Assembly (NCBI GenBank): GCA_025617375.2
Contig: JAMYGW020000001.1
Span: forward strand, 3,286,001 to 3,350,000
Reading direction: 5' to 3'
Source: Acarospora socialis
Taxonomy: Eukaryota > Ascomycota > Lecanoromycetes > Acarosporales > Acarosporaceae
DNA length: 64,000 bases
Shown: positions 34,060-45,349 of the stretch, piece by piece
Layout: each line of letters starts with the position of its first letter
Numbering within the stretch: the stretch's first letter is position 1
Translations under genes and position numbers: made by a program
Notes under the pieces: generated by a model
Database searches by the model: none
What the model was told of the DNA's origin: nothing
Seen by the model: the letters and a program-made list of their open reading frames with translations, nothing else

Positions 34060-37000
34060 ATGCGGCGTAGAACGTTGTGGCCATGTGTGTCTCGACTGTC
34101 CCTGCAGCCGATCTCTGGTTCATTGAAAAGACCGGTATTTCTGGTCCCATATCATCTCACAAAGGCTCCGTCCGTCCTTGATTCAGCTCGCCACCAACCT
34201 TCAAGAGCCAGGTGCTATGCGACTGTCGTGGGACATTCATCAGGGCACATCAATATCAGTGCCCAGAGCTTGGGATCGTCTGGCAGAGCCTTGATACTAC
34301 GGCAGCGTTCAACGGGTCCCTTCAGTGATCCTGCGGAATGGCTCGCTTCTCTTGAGCCATATCTACCTGCTTCATTGCGAGCCACTACAGCCTCACCGTT
34401 TCTGAAGATTGGATACAGGTTCGCCATCGCTGTTCCGAACCTACTACGTCGAGCTCGAGATGAGAGTAATATCGACTTACTGAATTACCTAGGGGTTGAC
34501 CAAGGACGGTGGAAAGCTGTTCACTGGCTTGTGACGAATCTGATAAAACCTGTCACTGCTCGTGGGGAAGACTTCAATGTGATGTTACCATCTCAGATAC
34601 GCTGGGAGAATGACATCCCGCTAGATGATGCTACTCAGTCGCCAGTCTGGGCTGACCATGATGTTAACTTAAAACGATTGAAGAATGATAGGGCGACAAG
34701 CCTCGCGGAGTTGACAGGCAGAGCAGTCAGATTTTCGGGAATGTCGGGGCGAGCGCAAGACCTAGCGTTGAGGCAAATATGGCAAAGCATTGGTTTAATG
34801 ATCCTGCAGGCTGCGGGCTTCGCGGAAAACAAGTCTCGCACAGTCATGTCGAATGTTCATCAAATCATCGCATATCTGCATCACGTCGGCGCCGTGCCAG
34901 ATACAATCTACAACTACCCATATCCCGTTGATCCATCAGTGCCCCAGCGGCCTCCGACGCTATATCTCCTCTCTGCTCGTATCTTGACGACGCTATCGGA
35001 TGCTGTGTGGCGAGCGCAAGAAGAGGCTATTAGCACGGAAGTTGCAGCGGTGGGTGCTCGGTTTCCATACAAGGGTTACGGAAGTCCTAGTGTAAGACCT
35101 ACACCTCGAGTGCGAGATCTGGGGCATGCGGTGTGGTTGGAGTTTGTTCTCTGGTCCTGTGTTGAGAGCGGATACGTGGCAGAGGGAGCTTGGGTCTTAA
35201 ATTCAATGGGCCGGCGCAGCGGTGACGACCGTTGGTCCACTGTTCATTGGAGTACTCTTCAGGGGCGGCAGTCCGATGGAACAGCGAAAGAGGTTCGCGA
35301 AGGATGGTTCAGGTCCATGTTCTTTAAGATTGGCGTTATAGGAACGAATGAAGGCTACAGTGACGAAGACCCTCTTGTGGACATGGGTCCACGAACCATC
35401 AGTACTGAGGTTGTGACTGCCATTATAGATGGACTCTTAAGTACAGTGCGCGTTGGGTTGGGCATTACAGGCAATACGCCCGGCCAAGTCCAGGACCAGA
35501 TTTATAGTCTCAAAGCCATTCTTGGACGTGACAATTTCAGACTTCCTCCACGGGTGTGGAACTCGGTCATCATACGTTTGCTCGAGTCGCAGAAAATGGA
35601 TCCAGAGATGGATCCTGCATCGTTGGAGCGGGTCCTTGCGTTGGCGCCTACAACATTGCGAGACAGCAATATCGGACGTCTTCAAGCGGACCCAGAATCC
35701 GGTCCCTCCGTGGCCGAGAACGTGCTAAACCAATCGAATGCGATTCTTGGCTTACTTCATAGAACTCTTCACGCTTTCGCACTACAAGGCAACATTCGCG
35801 GCGCTCGTCGAGTCTACGCACGTATACAGTCGTTTATCATCAACTGGAGGATGGATGCTAGGACCCCTTCCATAGCCAATCTCAGACGTCCGATGCACGC
35901 AGGGGATGAAGGCATCTACTTTGACGCGGATGTTAGCGACATCTCAGAGTACCTCCCTGATGTCCCTGAACCTGTCTTAGCGGCGTTTATCGACCTCATC
36001 ACCGACGCGAAAGCTTACGATTTCGGAAGATGGTTGCTATATTCAGATGAAACAGGCGGTTCAGTAGTCCGTTTCTTCTCCAGTGTCACTGTTGCTCCTG
36101 CGCTGTTGCGTTTCGCCGCCGCCACATCTGACTCTGATCTTCTGAACAAAGTAACCTCTGCGCTCGTCGTGCCTTTGCCAGACAATATCATACGTACGAT
36201 GTTTCAGTGCCACATTGCCTTAAGCGACTGGGATGGAGTAGATAAACTCCTGTTATACTTCAAGGACGAGAAGGACCTGGGCTGGGGCGCTACTGAAGCT
36301 GCCGCACTTGCCCGAGCAGTTGTACTCTTGGACGATACCGCCTCTGTAGAAACAGATTCGTTCATCAAAGCCAAAGACATACTCCGGAAACTCCTGCATG
36401 GCGACTACAATACCGCTCAATTGTTCTGCGAACGACGAGACAACTCTCAGGTCAACCTGCTGGCCCAACTCATCCGAATCCTCAGAACCATACCCGGTGC
36501 TGTGAGTGAACTGTGTCAGGATCTCCCAGAGAACGTTATTCAACCGTCTAAGTCGGTGGATATCCCTGTTGACGCCTTCAATATTTTGCTCGATGCTGTC
36601 GTTAGCACCAAAGGTAGTCTCGAAGGTAGGCGGATGTGGCACATGTGGTGCAAGAACCCTGAAATCCTGCACAGGAACCCGAAATCTAGCGCTAGGAATT
36701 CAATTCCAGGACTGGTACGACCGGCAGCTACCACATCGTCTATGGGTGGTGACCAGCCTGAACGATTGGAGATGATGAGAGTTGTCCAGCCTAATCTTAC
36801 GACTCTGCGAATGATCTTACAACCTGCGGTTGCAGAACGGAGGGCCTCTAATGAAATAGCGGCTCGCTACTTCGGCAACAGTGCTGATGAGCCGGCATCC
36901 AAGCAGCTCCCGAAATACAAAGCATACCGCCCTACTGAAATACTCAACTGGGGTTCTGGCTTATTACGGCGATTCGGTCTTCGTGAGACTTCTGTAGACG

Positions 37001-37188
37001 CGGAGCTGGGCGGGCACTTGTATAGACAGAAACGTCCATCCGTTAGAGAGACTCAAAGACTCGCCAGGCACGGACAAAAACTCAGCAAAAGGATCCGATC
37101 CTCGACCAGGTACAGCCGCTTCTTGGCCAGGAAAAACCTATCTCTGACCGGCAACGGCTCAGAGTCCAACCATCCTCGACCAAATTGA
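34060..37188 (+). CDS. Large mitochondrial protein, possibly PPR-like
   Basis: A single exon of 1042 residues starts at ATG 34060; a TTG nine bases upstream is in frame but not a credible start. The first 50 residues are basic, without acidic residues until about position 41 (MRRRTLWPCVSRLSLQPISG). They are followed by RCYAT, a classic mitochondrial presequence cleavage neighbourhood. The rest is mostly helical, soluble, and without catalytic motifs: repeated blocks of paired helices (for example DLGHAVWLEFVLWSCVESGY and AFALQGNIRGARRVYARIQ). They resemble the helical-repeat organisation of fungal mitochondrial RNA-expression factors. The C-terminus is strongly basic. I do not recognise a named family; a role in mitochondrial RNA metabolism or translation is a guess from targeting and helical repeats. 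Confidence 0.75.
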   Translation: MRRRTLWPCVSRLSLQPISGSLKRPVFLVPYHLTKAPSVLDSARHQPSRARCYATVVGHSSGHINISAQSLGSSGRALILRQRSTGPFSDPAEWLASLEPYLPASLRATTASPFLKIGYRFAIAVPNLLRRARDESNIDLLNYLGVDQGRWKAVHWLVTNLIKPVTARGEDFNVMLPSQIRWENDIPLDDATQSPVWADHDVNLKRLKNDRATSLAELTGRAVRFSGMSGRAQDLALRQIWQSIGLMILQAAGFAENKSRTVMSNVHQIIAYLHHVGAVPDTIYNYPYPVDPSVPQRPPTLYLLSARILTTLSDAVWRAQEEAISTEVAAVGARFPYKGYGSPSVRPTPRVRDLGHAVWLEFVLWSCVESGYVAEGAWVLNSMGRRSGDDRWSTVHWSTLQGRQSDGTAKEVREGWFRSMFFKIGVIGTNEGYSDEDPLVDMGPRTISTEVVTAIIDGLLSTVRVGLGITGNTPGQVQDQIYSLKAILGRDNFRLPPRVWNSVIIRLLESQKMDPEMDPASLERVLALAPTTLRDSNIGRLQADPESGPSVAENVLNQSNAILGLLHRTLHAFALQGNIRGARRVYARIQSFIINWRMDARTPSIANLRRPMHAGDEGIYFDADVSDISEYLPDVPEPVLAAFIDLITDAKAYDFGRWLLYSDETGGSVVRFFSSVTVAPALLRFAAATSDSDLLNKVTSALVVPLPDNIIRTMFQCHIALSDWDGVDKLLLYFKDEKDLGWGATEAAALARAVVLLDDTASVETDSFIKAKDILRKLLHGDYNTAQLFCERRDNSQVNLLAQLIRILRTIPGAVSELCQDLPENVIQPSKSVDIPVDAFNILLDAVVSTKGSLEGRRMWHMWCKNPEILHRNPKSSARNSIPGLVRPAATTSSMGGDQPERLEMMRVVQPNLTTLRMILQPAVAERRASNEIAARYFGNSADEPASKQLPKYKAYRPTEILNWGSGLLRRFGLRETSVDAELGGHLYRQKRPSVRETQRLARHGQKLSKRIRSSTRYSRFLARKNLSLTGNGSESNHPRPN

Positions 37189-38941
37189 TGATGTAAACAT
37201 GCATTACCATTGATCTGACGATGGGCTGGCCCATTAGGTTGATCTGTACTCAACTGAGTCAACCAAGTCATCGATGGATGTACGCGGACAGAAAATCAAT
37301 TCCGGAGAAGGCGTGCGCAGATTCAGATGTGCTTGTATCTCGCCTGCTGCTGATTCTGAAGGGCGTGAAGTCGAAGATCGACGGACCCATATACCTCCAA
37401 AGAGTCAGTACGGAATGCCTTGCACGATTTGCATTGCGTGCAGGGACCTGTAAGCCTCCTTCATGGGATTTAACCGTGTTGCATCCTCCCCCAAGAACAA
37501 GAGATGTGTAAGACGATAATGCTTACGGTGCAGCCCTGGAGCTTCACTTCTTCGCTCGAAGAATTCAACATGAGTGAGATTTCGCACCTGAAAAAGACGT
37601 CGAAAGAGCGAGAGCTGCCGGGGACAAAAAACTTCAGAAAGGCGGGATGTTTCAAGCATTCGAGGACCAGCGGTAGCAGAGTATCGATTTACTATCGGCT
37701 ACGTACGCCGGCCTTGCTAATATAGACTTTCAACTTCCCGGAATGCAGTCAGAGGGGTTGACTGACCATCAGGTGGGAGACGGGAAAATGATACCATGGC
37801 GCAAAGAGCTTTATGATTGATGGCTGCACCACTACAACAACCTGTTGGAAGCTTGATTTCTGTGGTCTGCATGAGGAATCCTTCAAGATAGCAAACATTC
37901 GGCCAAGGCTTAAGCCCAGGAAGAAAAGCTAAACAAAGAGGTAACGTCTTTCCCAAATATAGCGCTATGCACCAAACTTAGCGTGCCTGGTCTGGCCCAT
38001 TTACCCTCGTGGTTGTTTCTAGGTGGAAGTGTAATATAGGGCAAAAGAGCTACCATCAGACGAACAACGGAATCGAAACAGAAAACAAAGCAACCGGGAG
38101 GCTGCTCTTCAAGGACTCGTGCATCGTGGCTGCAGATGAGAATTCAGGACGTGATTGCCTGCAAGTTGAGATATAGAGAAGCCTGCGGCAAGCTTGTGTG
38201 CTGAGCACGAAACCCTTCTAGAACTACCGCGAGGGCCATAGTTGATATAGGTCAAACCAAATTGAGATTCTCTCCATACCACCATAGAGCTAGCGAAGGA
38301 ATTGCAACGCGCTTAGAAAACTGGCATCGATGATTTGGAGGAGCCACGAACGCAGAATCACGCTGGCTTGGGCATGACAGATATATGCCAGTGACGTTGT
38401 GCACCAACTACAGGAATGCTTTTCATTTGCAGACTTTGCGTATAAGCACTCGCACTCAGAGCATGAGGTGTTTCATTTGTTATTGGACTGGGAACGGGGA
38501 GATATGCCTACTTTATAGCCGCCCTCCAAACTCTTCAGCTCTTTCTCTCTTCCATCCTCTTCACTCTTTGCGCTCCCCAATCAATAGGAGGGATAAAGAT
38601 TCCGGCATAGCATTGCCTCCTTATACTTAACTTATCGCCTCCCGTTCATTACTCTACGGTCCCTGGAATCACGAGTCCGCCTTGTGCTCGAGCATACTTG
38701 AGGCGTCACCTGGTCTCATCTTACTCTTGGTTTACTTGATGCGACATTCTTTCCTATCGTCAATCATCTGTCTCAAAGCACTGTTCCCCTCGCTGAGCAT
38801 AACGTTGGTGGCTGAAGCTACCTCAGAAAGTGTTATGCTTGAACCGGCAAGGGATCTATGCCATCAAGGTTTCTCTTTCGCCATAAACGAACGCCCAGTA
38901 TTTACAAGTAAGGTGTTGCCAATAAATCCACACTCCCACTA
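37189..38941. other. Convergent spacer
   Basis: 1.75 kb between two genes that point at each other. Open frames are short, with no domain. No feature is recognised. Confidence 0.6.
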
Positions 38942-39975
38942 TCAGTGACCCACGAGCTCGGCACGATTGTCGAATCTTCGGTCCACAGGTAACTCATGCA
39001 AACCTTCCCGGCCCTGCGCACGCCCAACTTCGTTGGTTTTACGATCGTCATTGGGCAACTCATGCAAGCTTCCATAGCCTCGAGTATTCCCAACCTCGTG
39101 GACTTTCGGCTCGTTTTGGGGCATCTCAGCGAGTCGGTAACGATCTTCAAATTCCCTACGGTAGCGACGGCGTCTACGCCAGAGAAGAAATCCTACCACT
39201 GCAAGAGCAGCGATGCCGACTGGGACGCCAATTCCGACGCCAAGTTTTACGGATCCGTTGAACTGTTGTGGAGCTTCTGTTGGCGCAGTCGTCGGAACCA
39301 GGGATGTGTTTGAAGGTGCAGTCATCGGAACCAGGGATGTGTTTGAGGGCGCAGACGAGGACGAAGAGGAAGAGGAAGAGACTGAGGAGGAGGATGTGGC
39401 CGAGGCCGACTTGGTCGTTCCGCCCGACACCGCGGGCCCAGACGGGCTTGGAGTGATCGTCGTCACGGCATCGCCTGCCCTTATCTTAAAGGCTCTTCCC
39501 GGAGAGCAGACGCAGGAAGAAGCCGTGGCGTTCAGGGCGTCTTCGAAGCAGCAATAACCATCGGTGTCATTGCCGCATATGGAATCCACATCGGCGATAT
39601 TGTATCCTACATCGACCCCTTTATCAGCTACGTTGCGCTTTCAAGACAGGCGTACACGACTCGACCGAATTGTTAGGGACCGGAGTGATTACCATGACAA
39701 TGCTTCAGGCAGCCACTCGACTGCCACGAGGCATCCGTACACGCGCCACGCACGTACGGCCACGTGTTGTAATAGGGGTTGTTGGTCTGCGGGCTCGCCT
39801 TACACATGCCACTCTCAAGACAGATCTCGCCGACCGAGCAGCACATAGTGCTGCCATTGCCGGAGGTACAAGGGAAGTGATTGGCAATTGACGAGCCGTC
39901 CGGATAATAGCAGGTATCGGCACCCGCAACGCGTAAACATAAGAACGAAAACAAAAGCGCAAGTAACAGAAACAT
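38942..39975 (-). CDS. Single-pass membrane protein with Cys-rich ectodomain
   Basis: Two exons, 39975-39693 and 39606-38942, are joined by an 86-bp intron and give 315 residues. A signal peptide (MFLLLALLFSFLCLRVAGA) precedes a cysteine-rich ectodomain with CYYPDGSS, CCSVGEICLESGMC and, after the intron, CGNDTDGYCCFED and CVCSPG. A Ser/Thr-rich stalk follows with a short tandem repeat (APSNTSLVP twice). One membrane helix (about VGIGVPVGIAALAVVGFLLW) and an RRRRR stop-transfer come next, then an 80-residue cytosolic tail. The tail holds two copies of an EVG-x3-G-x3-LHELP unit. The layout is that of cell-surface sensor-like proteins common in ascomycetes. The protein likely sits in the plasma membrane with the stalk O-mannosylated; ligand unknown. 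Confidence 0.85.
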
Positions 39976-41175
39976 ATTGATGATGAAGGAAGAGAAATTG
40001 ACGAAGCCAAGCGGGCGCCGTTTGAATTATACATCTAGACACAAGCTATGTACTCCGTACTCGATCCGTTCTGGGAATGACAGGAAGCAAGAGCTGGTAG
40101 TTACCGTTGGGGCTGAAGCTACACATAGTGCCTCAATCAGCCACTGACCAATGAGAGATCCGCAATTAGCGCCAGCCTTAGAACATTGCTATTATTGTTC
40201 CCAGGTACGTCCCCGTCGGTACCTTACCTAGTTAGTGATACACCAATGAGCCCGAGGCTCCATGTCAGAAGTCGTGGCAAACCAGAACATTTAAGCGACC
40301 ACAGCACCTCCTGTTTCTTCGTAGAAATATATGATAAACAGTCCGCAAAGAGTGTCAAAAGATATGATCAGTGAGACTGAAGAGCAAATATACAAACACT
40401 TGTGCTGAACAACGCTGCTCCTCATTGTGTTTTTGTAAATTCCTTTTGCCGTTCGAGTGCCACTTATTGCTCTGCCAAGACCTCTGACATGGAGCGTATG
40501 TGTGCACCGAGTTGCAGAGCTAAAGCCTGTCAACCAATGATTCGACTTGAACTCCGCCACTCGCGCGCGTTTCATCTTTACCCGGCAGACTTGGTACGCT
40601 TGTTGCTTTTTCCTTATACGTCGCCGTATATCAAAGTTACGGAAGACGCTGGACACGATACTATCTGTACTTGTAGAGATCAGTATATCTAGAGTATGAG
40701 TCTCACCACTCCGCTGATACAGGACCGAATCTCATGTGATTGCCGCTATGTATTGTGTGTTGCAAAGACGGCTTTACTAACGTGACGGTATTCTACAACG
40801 TGTTGGATGAACTTTGTAACTACCCATGCCTTTCACCCAATCCGAATACCATACAACATGTGCATTCCAGTGAGCAAAGCCAACGTTCTCCCCTAAAGAC
40901 TTGGAACCAACTATTGTTGAAGACTGGTTTCTGCATACAGCCAAAGGGTTTCGCTTCCCCATCATTCAGTGTTCACGTCCGCGATGACGGCACCCGAAAA
41001 GCTACGCCGCGCGGGCATGGGCGCCTTGCCCTAATGCCCTTCATGAAGCCTTGGATGCCGTCGCCGAGTACTTTCTCAATTCCCAATTCTCTTGCTCGAG
41101 AATCACGCCCTCCTCCAGCCAGAGTAGCATGTAGCGCCGCCTGGAGAACGGAGCGGTCGCCTGCCCCCGTGTGAC
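39976..41175. other. Spacer, partly coding-like on the minus strand
   Basis: 1.2 kb. From about 41175 down to a stop at 40973 the minus strand is open and protein-like (HTGAGDRSVLQAALHATLAG, later MKGIRARRPCPRGV). It may belong to the uncertain gene at 41176-41634. No other feature is seen. Confidence 0.4.
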
Positions 41176-41634
41176 CTAAGGCATGTACATAGCTCGTGCT
41201 TCAGGGCGTTGGCGGAAGAGATCAGGATGGTGGAACTGCGGGACAAGGCGAACGGAGCTAGTGGGGTTTTCTTCTCGTCGTAGTACCTTAGTCAGGTCGT
41301 CGATGTGCGATTCGAAAGCGATTGACATTGAATCCGGACAAACGACAATAGGGGCCGGCTGGCTGTTTGCTTGGCTTGGCTTCCGCGGTCCCAGGTTTAC
41401 GCCGTTGGCGCTTACCGTCTTCTTGGCGCGTCTTCCTCGAACGCTTTACGCGTACTTCCCTCGCTGGACGTACTTGGTAGTACCGTTACCTTGGACTCGT
41501 ACCGAGCTGCAGCGCAGCAGGTTTTGCTCCCGGCGGGCTCGGCGAGTGGATTCGGATGGAGGCGGTAGCTCGATCGGTCTATAATCTATGGAGTTGACGT
41601 TGCCGCGTCGCCCAGGAGGGTGTAGGTATGCCAT
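41176..41634 (-). CDS. Uncertain small gene, product unknown
   Basis: A model with exons 41634-41490 and 41435-41176 (54-bp intron, GTAACG...CGAG) gives 134 residues starting MAYLHPPGRRGN and passing through SMSIAFESHIDDLTKVLRR to AMYMP. The second exon is clearly more protein-like than its surroundings, with an amphipathic helix. Directly after its stop a different frame stays open and protein-like for about 65 codons, ending at 40973. So either the gene has another splice form, or a single small shift separates two halves of what was one protein. There is no signal peptide, membrane segment or known domain. I do not recognise it. Confidence 0.35.
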
Positions 41635-43017
41635 GTAGCCGATACGTCGAGGTGTTGAGGAGTCTGAGAGAGAGGGGGGACCCTTTCGGAGAATGAGAAG
41701 CACAATGGAGAGGAGGTGAGAGAAGGCGAGGGGACGGGAGAGAGGATGCGAGTTGGTGGGTGATTGAGTGCGTGCTTTCGTGCGAACGGTGCGTGCGTGC
41801 GAGGAGTCGGGTCTTGTGTTGGGTCTGCGGCCGCGGAACTGTATTGCATGAGGCGAAGCTAGGTTGGTGGAGGCTGGAGGCTGGAGACTAGCGGCCGATG
41901 GGAGGGAACGAGGGGCTTGAGGGGAGTCGAGAGCTTGTCGGTTTCTGTCCGTTGGGGCTTCGTTGCGGTGGACGGAGATGGTGGTGTCGGTAGGGTTGGT
42001 GATGGGGTAATGGTGAGTAGCCGATGGGATAGACTGTTGCTCGTTCGCGACGAGGGAGAGATGCTGCCCGAGCCGAATCGTTAGTGGCTTATGACGGAGC
42101 CGTTCCTCTGCGGAGATCTGACTGTTCCGGGGGAATATGGCAGTATGAGTCGGCGTCAACGTCAACGTCAAAGGTCTCCGCTCCGCCCCCCTTTGTCCGC
42201 GTGGAGGAAGTCCATGGTCTGGCAGAGACAAGGTCTCGAAATCTCTTACCATCGGCTTCGGGCATGAGACATCTAAATGTTGAACAGCAAATCCAGGAAC
42301 GGCATGAGTCTCAAGTCAATTTAGAGAAGTATCACATATTATGCTGCACAGTTAAGCGTACGAAAATTGATCTGGATTCTACCGGAAGGCGAGATAATGT
42401 ATCCGACCGAAAAGGCATACCACCGCCGGGTTCGCAAGCCTAAACCTTGCCAACGTCTCAAGAATTCCCAGGAAGAAAAGCACGACCGATTTGGAGGTAT
42501 CGAGCTGAGAAAGCACTTTTGCAGCCCAAGCCACCGAAAGAAGGAGATGGAAAGACAATCGACCACAGCGAGCAAGTAGACTAGTACGCGGAGGAAATGA
42601 TTCGGTGGTCCTAATCGAGAGCTCCGAGACATGGAAGAGATGCAGGACGAATAAAAAACGAAAATGGGAAGATGCGATTGTCGCTGGAATGAAAATAAAA
42701 AACGTTAACAATTCCTGTCTACCGGGATATCATTATCTCCTCTTGATGCCCAACATTACTATTCCTGTGTATACATCATGCTCTCCTCTTCTCGAGTCAG
42801 AACAACTGACTTTTATTTTATCCCAACCAAATGAGATTCATGTAAACGTAAAACGTGTATAAGGCCGTAGCTTCGTACTCATACTCGTGCTTCGTACTTT
42901 CGTATCCCAGCCAGATGCGGACCGTCCAAGTGCGTGGTTACAAGAGGCTGGCTTGAAGGTTTGCTTCTCAGGCTGCCGTGTTCGATATCAGACGGCCCGT
43001 CGGACCAACAATCCGGA
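41635..43017. other. Spacer
   Basis: 1.4 kb. The open frame 41446-42252 minus is largely low-complexity (Pro/Ser/Thr/Arg) 5' sequence of the uncertain gene. Other frames are short shadows. No independent feature is supported. Confidence 0.5.
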
Positions 43018-45349
43018 TCAAAATGCGCTTCTCCTCCGCTTGTGTCCAGTCACCAACTTCCTCGTCGCAGGAAACCCAGTGAGTGGACTGACGCGGCGAT
43101 CGAGGTTGAAATTCGCTTTGCGCTTCCTCAGCGGACTGATGGGAGAATTAGCAGCTATGGCCCGTCCACCTTTGATTGCGCTACCAGCCTTGGCGGACAC
43201 CGGTCCCGAACCTATGAATTCGCGATGGTGCGGGCGACGGAGTAGTGCTTGATGACGGTGTTGATTGCGACGGAAAGCGGTGACCACCCCTCGGTCGAAG
43301 TGATCGAGCAGTTCCTGAGCTGTGCTCTTGCTGGCCGAGTCGGGATCAGGATTAGCAAGAGTCGAGGCAGGATTGGCCACTGTTGACGTGGACGGAGAAG
43401 GTGGTACTTCGGTATTATTGGCCGTATTCTCGTCGCTGTCGGAGGATCCATCACCAAAGTCAATGAAGTCGTGAACGTTCCAGAGATTTTCATCGTCTTC
43501 ATCGTCGTCTCCCTCATCGTCTTCGATGACGTTGCCGTCTGCGCCAATGCTCTTGAAGGGATAGAACGCCTCCGGTGGACCTAGAACCTGGCCGCCGAGA
43601 AGGAACTCGCTCCCTGGAACACCGTGAAACAGGCCGGGCATGATGAGGTTGGCGCCGCCGGCGCTGAGCATCGGACCACCACATTCCTGACTGGAAAAGT
43701 CACTCCGATCGTTGTCGCTGTCATCGATCCCACCCACTAGCCCAACAAAAGAAGTGCGAGGACTAGTGGCGGCAATACTGCTATCGGTACTGGCTACTTG
43801 CCCGAAAAAGTTTGCATCGCGCTTAGAAGGGTTACGTGCAGGATAGATGACCATTCGCTTTCCAGTACAGTCAATGACCGCAATGGGTTTGTTTGGATCG
43901 GCTATCCAAGAACCCATCGAAGGTCCATATCTGCGCGATGGTGGTACGGTTGCCGGTCGGTGGAATGTTTGCGGGGTCTCGCCGCCTTCGGTTCCGAAGG
44001 AAGACGTCGAGGCTCTTCGGAGAATACAGCGCGGCCGTGCAATGGTGGAAGGAGGTGGGAGGTCTTCGTCCGTTGTGTCGCCCTCATCAGCTTCATAGAA
44101 GAGAGCAACATTAGCAAGTCTAGACAGGAAGAGTAGTCGATGAGTCGGGAGACCCACTCTCATAGCCGCTCGAACTCCCACAAGAGCTACTGTTGTTGTC
44201 GCCGTTGAGTCCGTGTCTCTCGAGCTCAAGCTCTTCCTGATCCTTGAGATCCCAGTAAGAACTCTCACCATCCGTAAGGGAGTGATCGTCATCTTCGTCG
44301 TTGTCGTTCTCGATCATTAGACGAAAACCAGGATCGAGACTGTCCTGTTGCATGAATAGGTCTGGGAAACCATCCTCCTCCTCATCTGAGCCATCGGTGC
44401 TTGTACTGTCAGAGTATCGCTGTACTTCCTCTTCGAACCGAACGCGCCGTGGTGTAGGACATGTTACGGCCTCGCCCTCGAGACTCTGGCTACCGAATCC
44501 TTCGAAGGATGTTGCCGCGTTGTATATGGCAACCTCGTTGAAAAGATTGGGATCATTGCGGCTGATCTGTTCATCAAAGAATGGCACATCTGAGAGGAAG
44601 ACACCATCGTCGAGGTCGAAGCCCTCCCAACCGCCGGAAGAGATGCTGGGGGGTCCCATGGATAGTACGGGGGATTGCACAACAGCTTCGTTCTCTTCCT
44701 CGGAGTCAATGATCATCTTCTCTTCCAGTTCTTCAACCTCGGGCTCTTCCTCTTCTGAATTACTTATTAGGTCTACCGCATCATAGTCATCTTCATCAGA
44801 CCCCTCTTCGGTTTCCATGGAGTCCCTCTTCGTCCCTCGGCGCTTGGTGTCTGTTTGGGTTGTTCTTCTAGCCTTTGATTTCGCTCTCTTCGAGATCCCA
44901 ATTCCTGCAGTTTCGCTGCCTGTTATTTTCTGTTTCTTTAACGTGACTGCACTACGCAACCTCGCCGGATCTTTGCTAAGCCCCGCCCTCAGATCCTTTC
45001 CAACACTCGGATCTTCGGACGGGGCAACAGCAATTGGCTCTTTGTCGTCTTCTTCCACCTCCGCCTCAGCACTATCGTCGTCATCGTCGTCGGTGTTTGT
45101 TCCGTCGCTTGGAGAGGCATCTTCACCAGTTTTGGCAGCATTGACATGAGTGCTCCCTGTTTTTGGCTGTGCCATGCTCGGTGCGTTGAGCTTTCGTTTC
45201 GGTTGATGCGAAACATCGCTATCGCGAAGGCGGTCATGATTCGCTTTCAGGGAGTACGGAGCGCCTCTCGAATGGGAAACGGATCTGGTTTGCTTCATCG
45301 TGGTGCTCATCTGCAATGGGGTAGGGCTTCGCTGATTGTTGCGAGACAT
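43018..45349 (-). CDS. Conserved acidic nuclear protein, function unknown
   Basis: Two exons, 45349-44158 and 44090-43018, are joined by a 67-bp intron and give 754 residues. The N-terminal 250 residues are disordered, alternating acidic runs (DDDDDDSAEAEVEEDD) with basic clusters such as KRAKSKARR that can serve as nuclear-localisation signals. The junction creates GYETDEGDTTDEDLPPP. This is followed by a short ordered motif, SWIADPNKPIAVIDCTGKRM (about residue 460), which looks like the conserved core of a filamentous-ascomycete family. Near the C-terminus a LDHFDRGVVTAFRRNQ helix and basic RKRK/KRRR patches follow. It has no enzyme motif, signal peptide or membrane segment. A role in chromatin or transcription is a guess from composition. 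Confidence 0.82.

Noticed and set aside
40740-41174. 144-codon plus-strand open frame
   Set aside because: Lies opposite a more protein-like minus-strand frame and has no recognisable motif.
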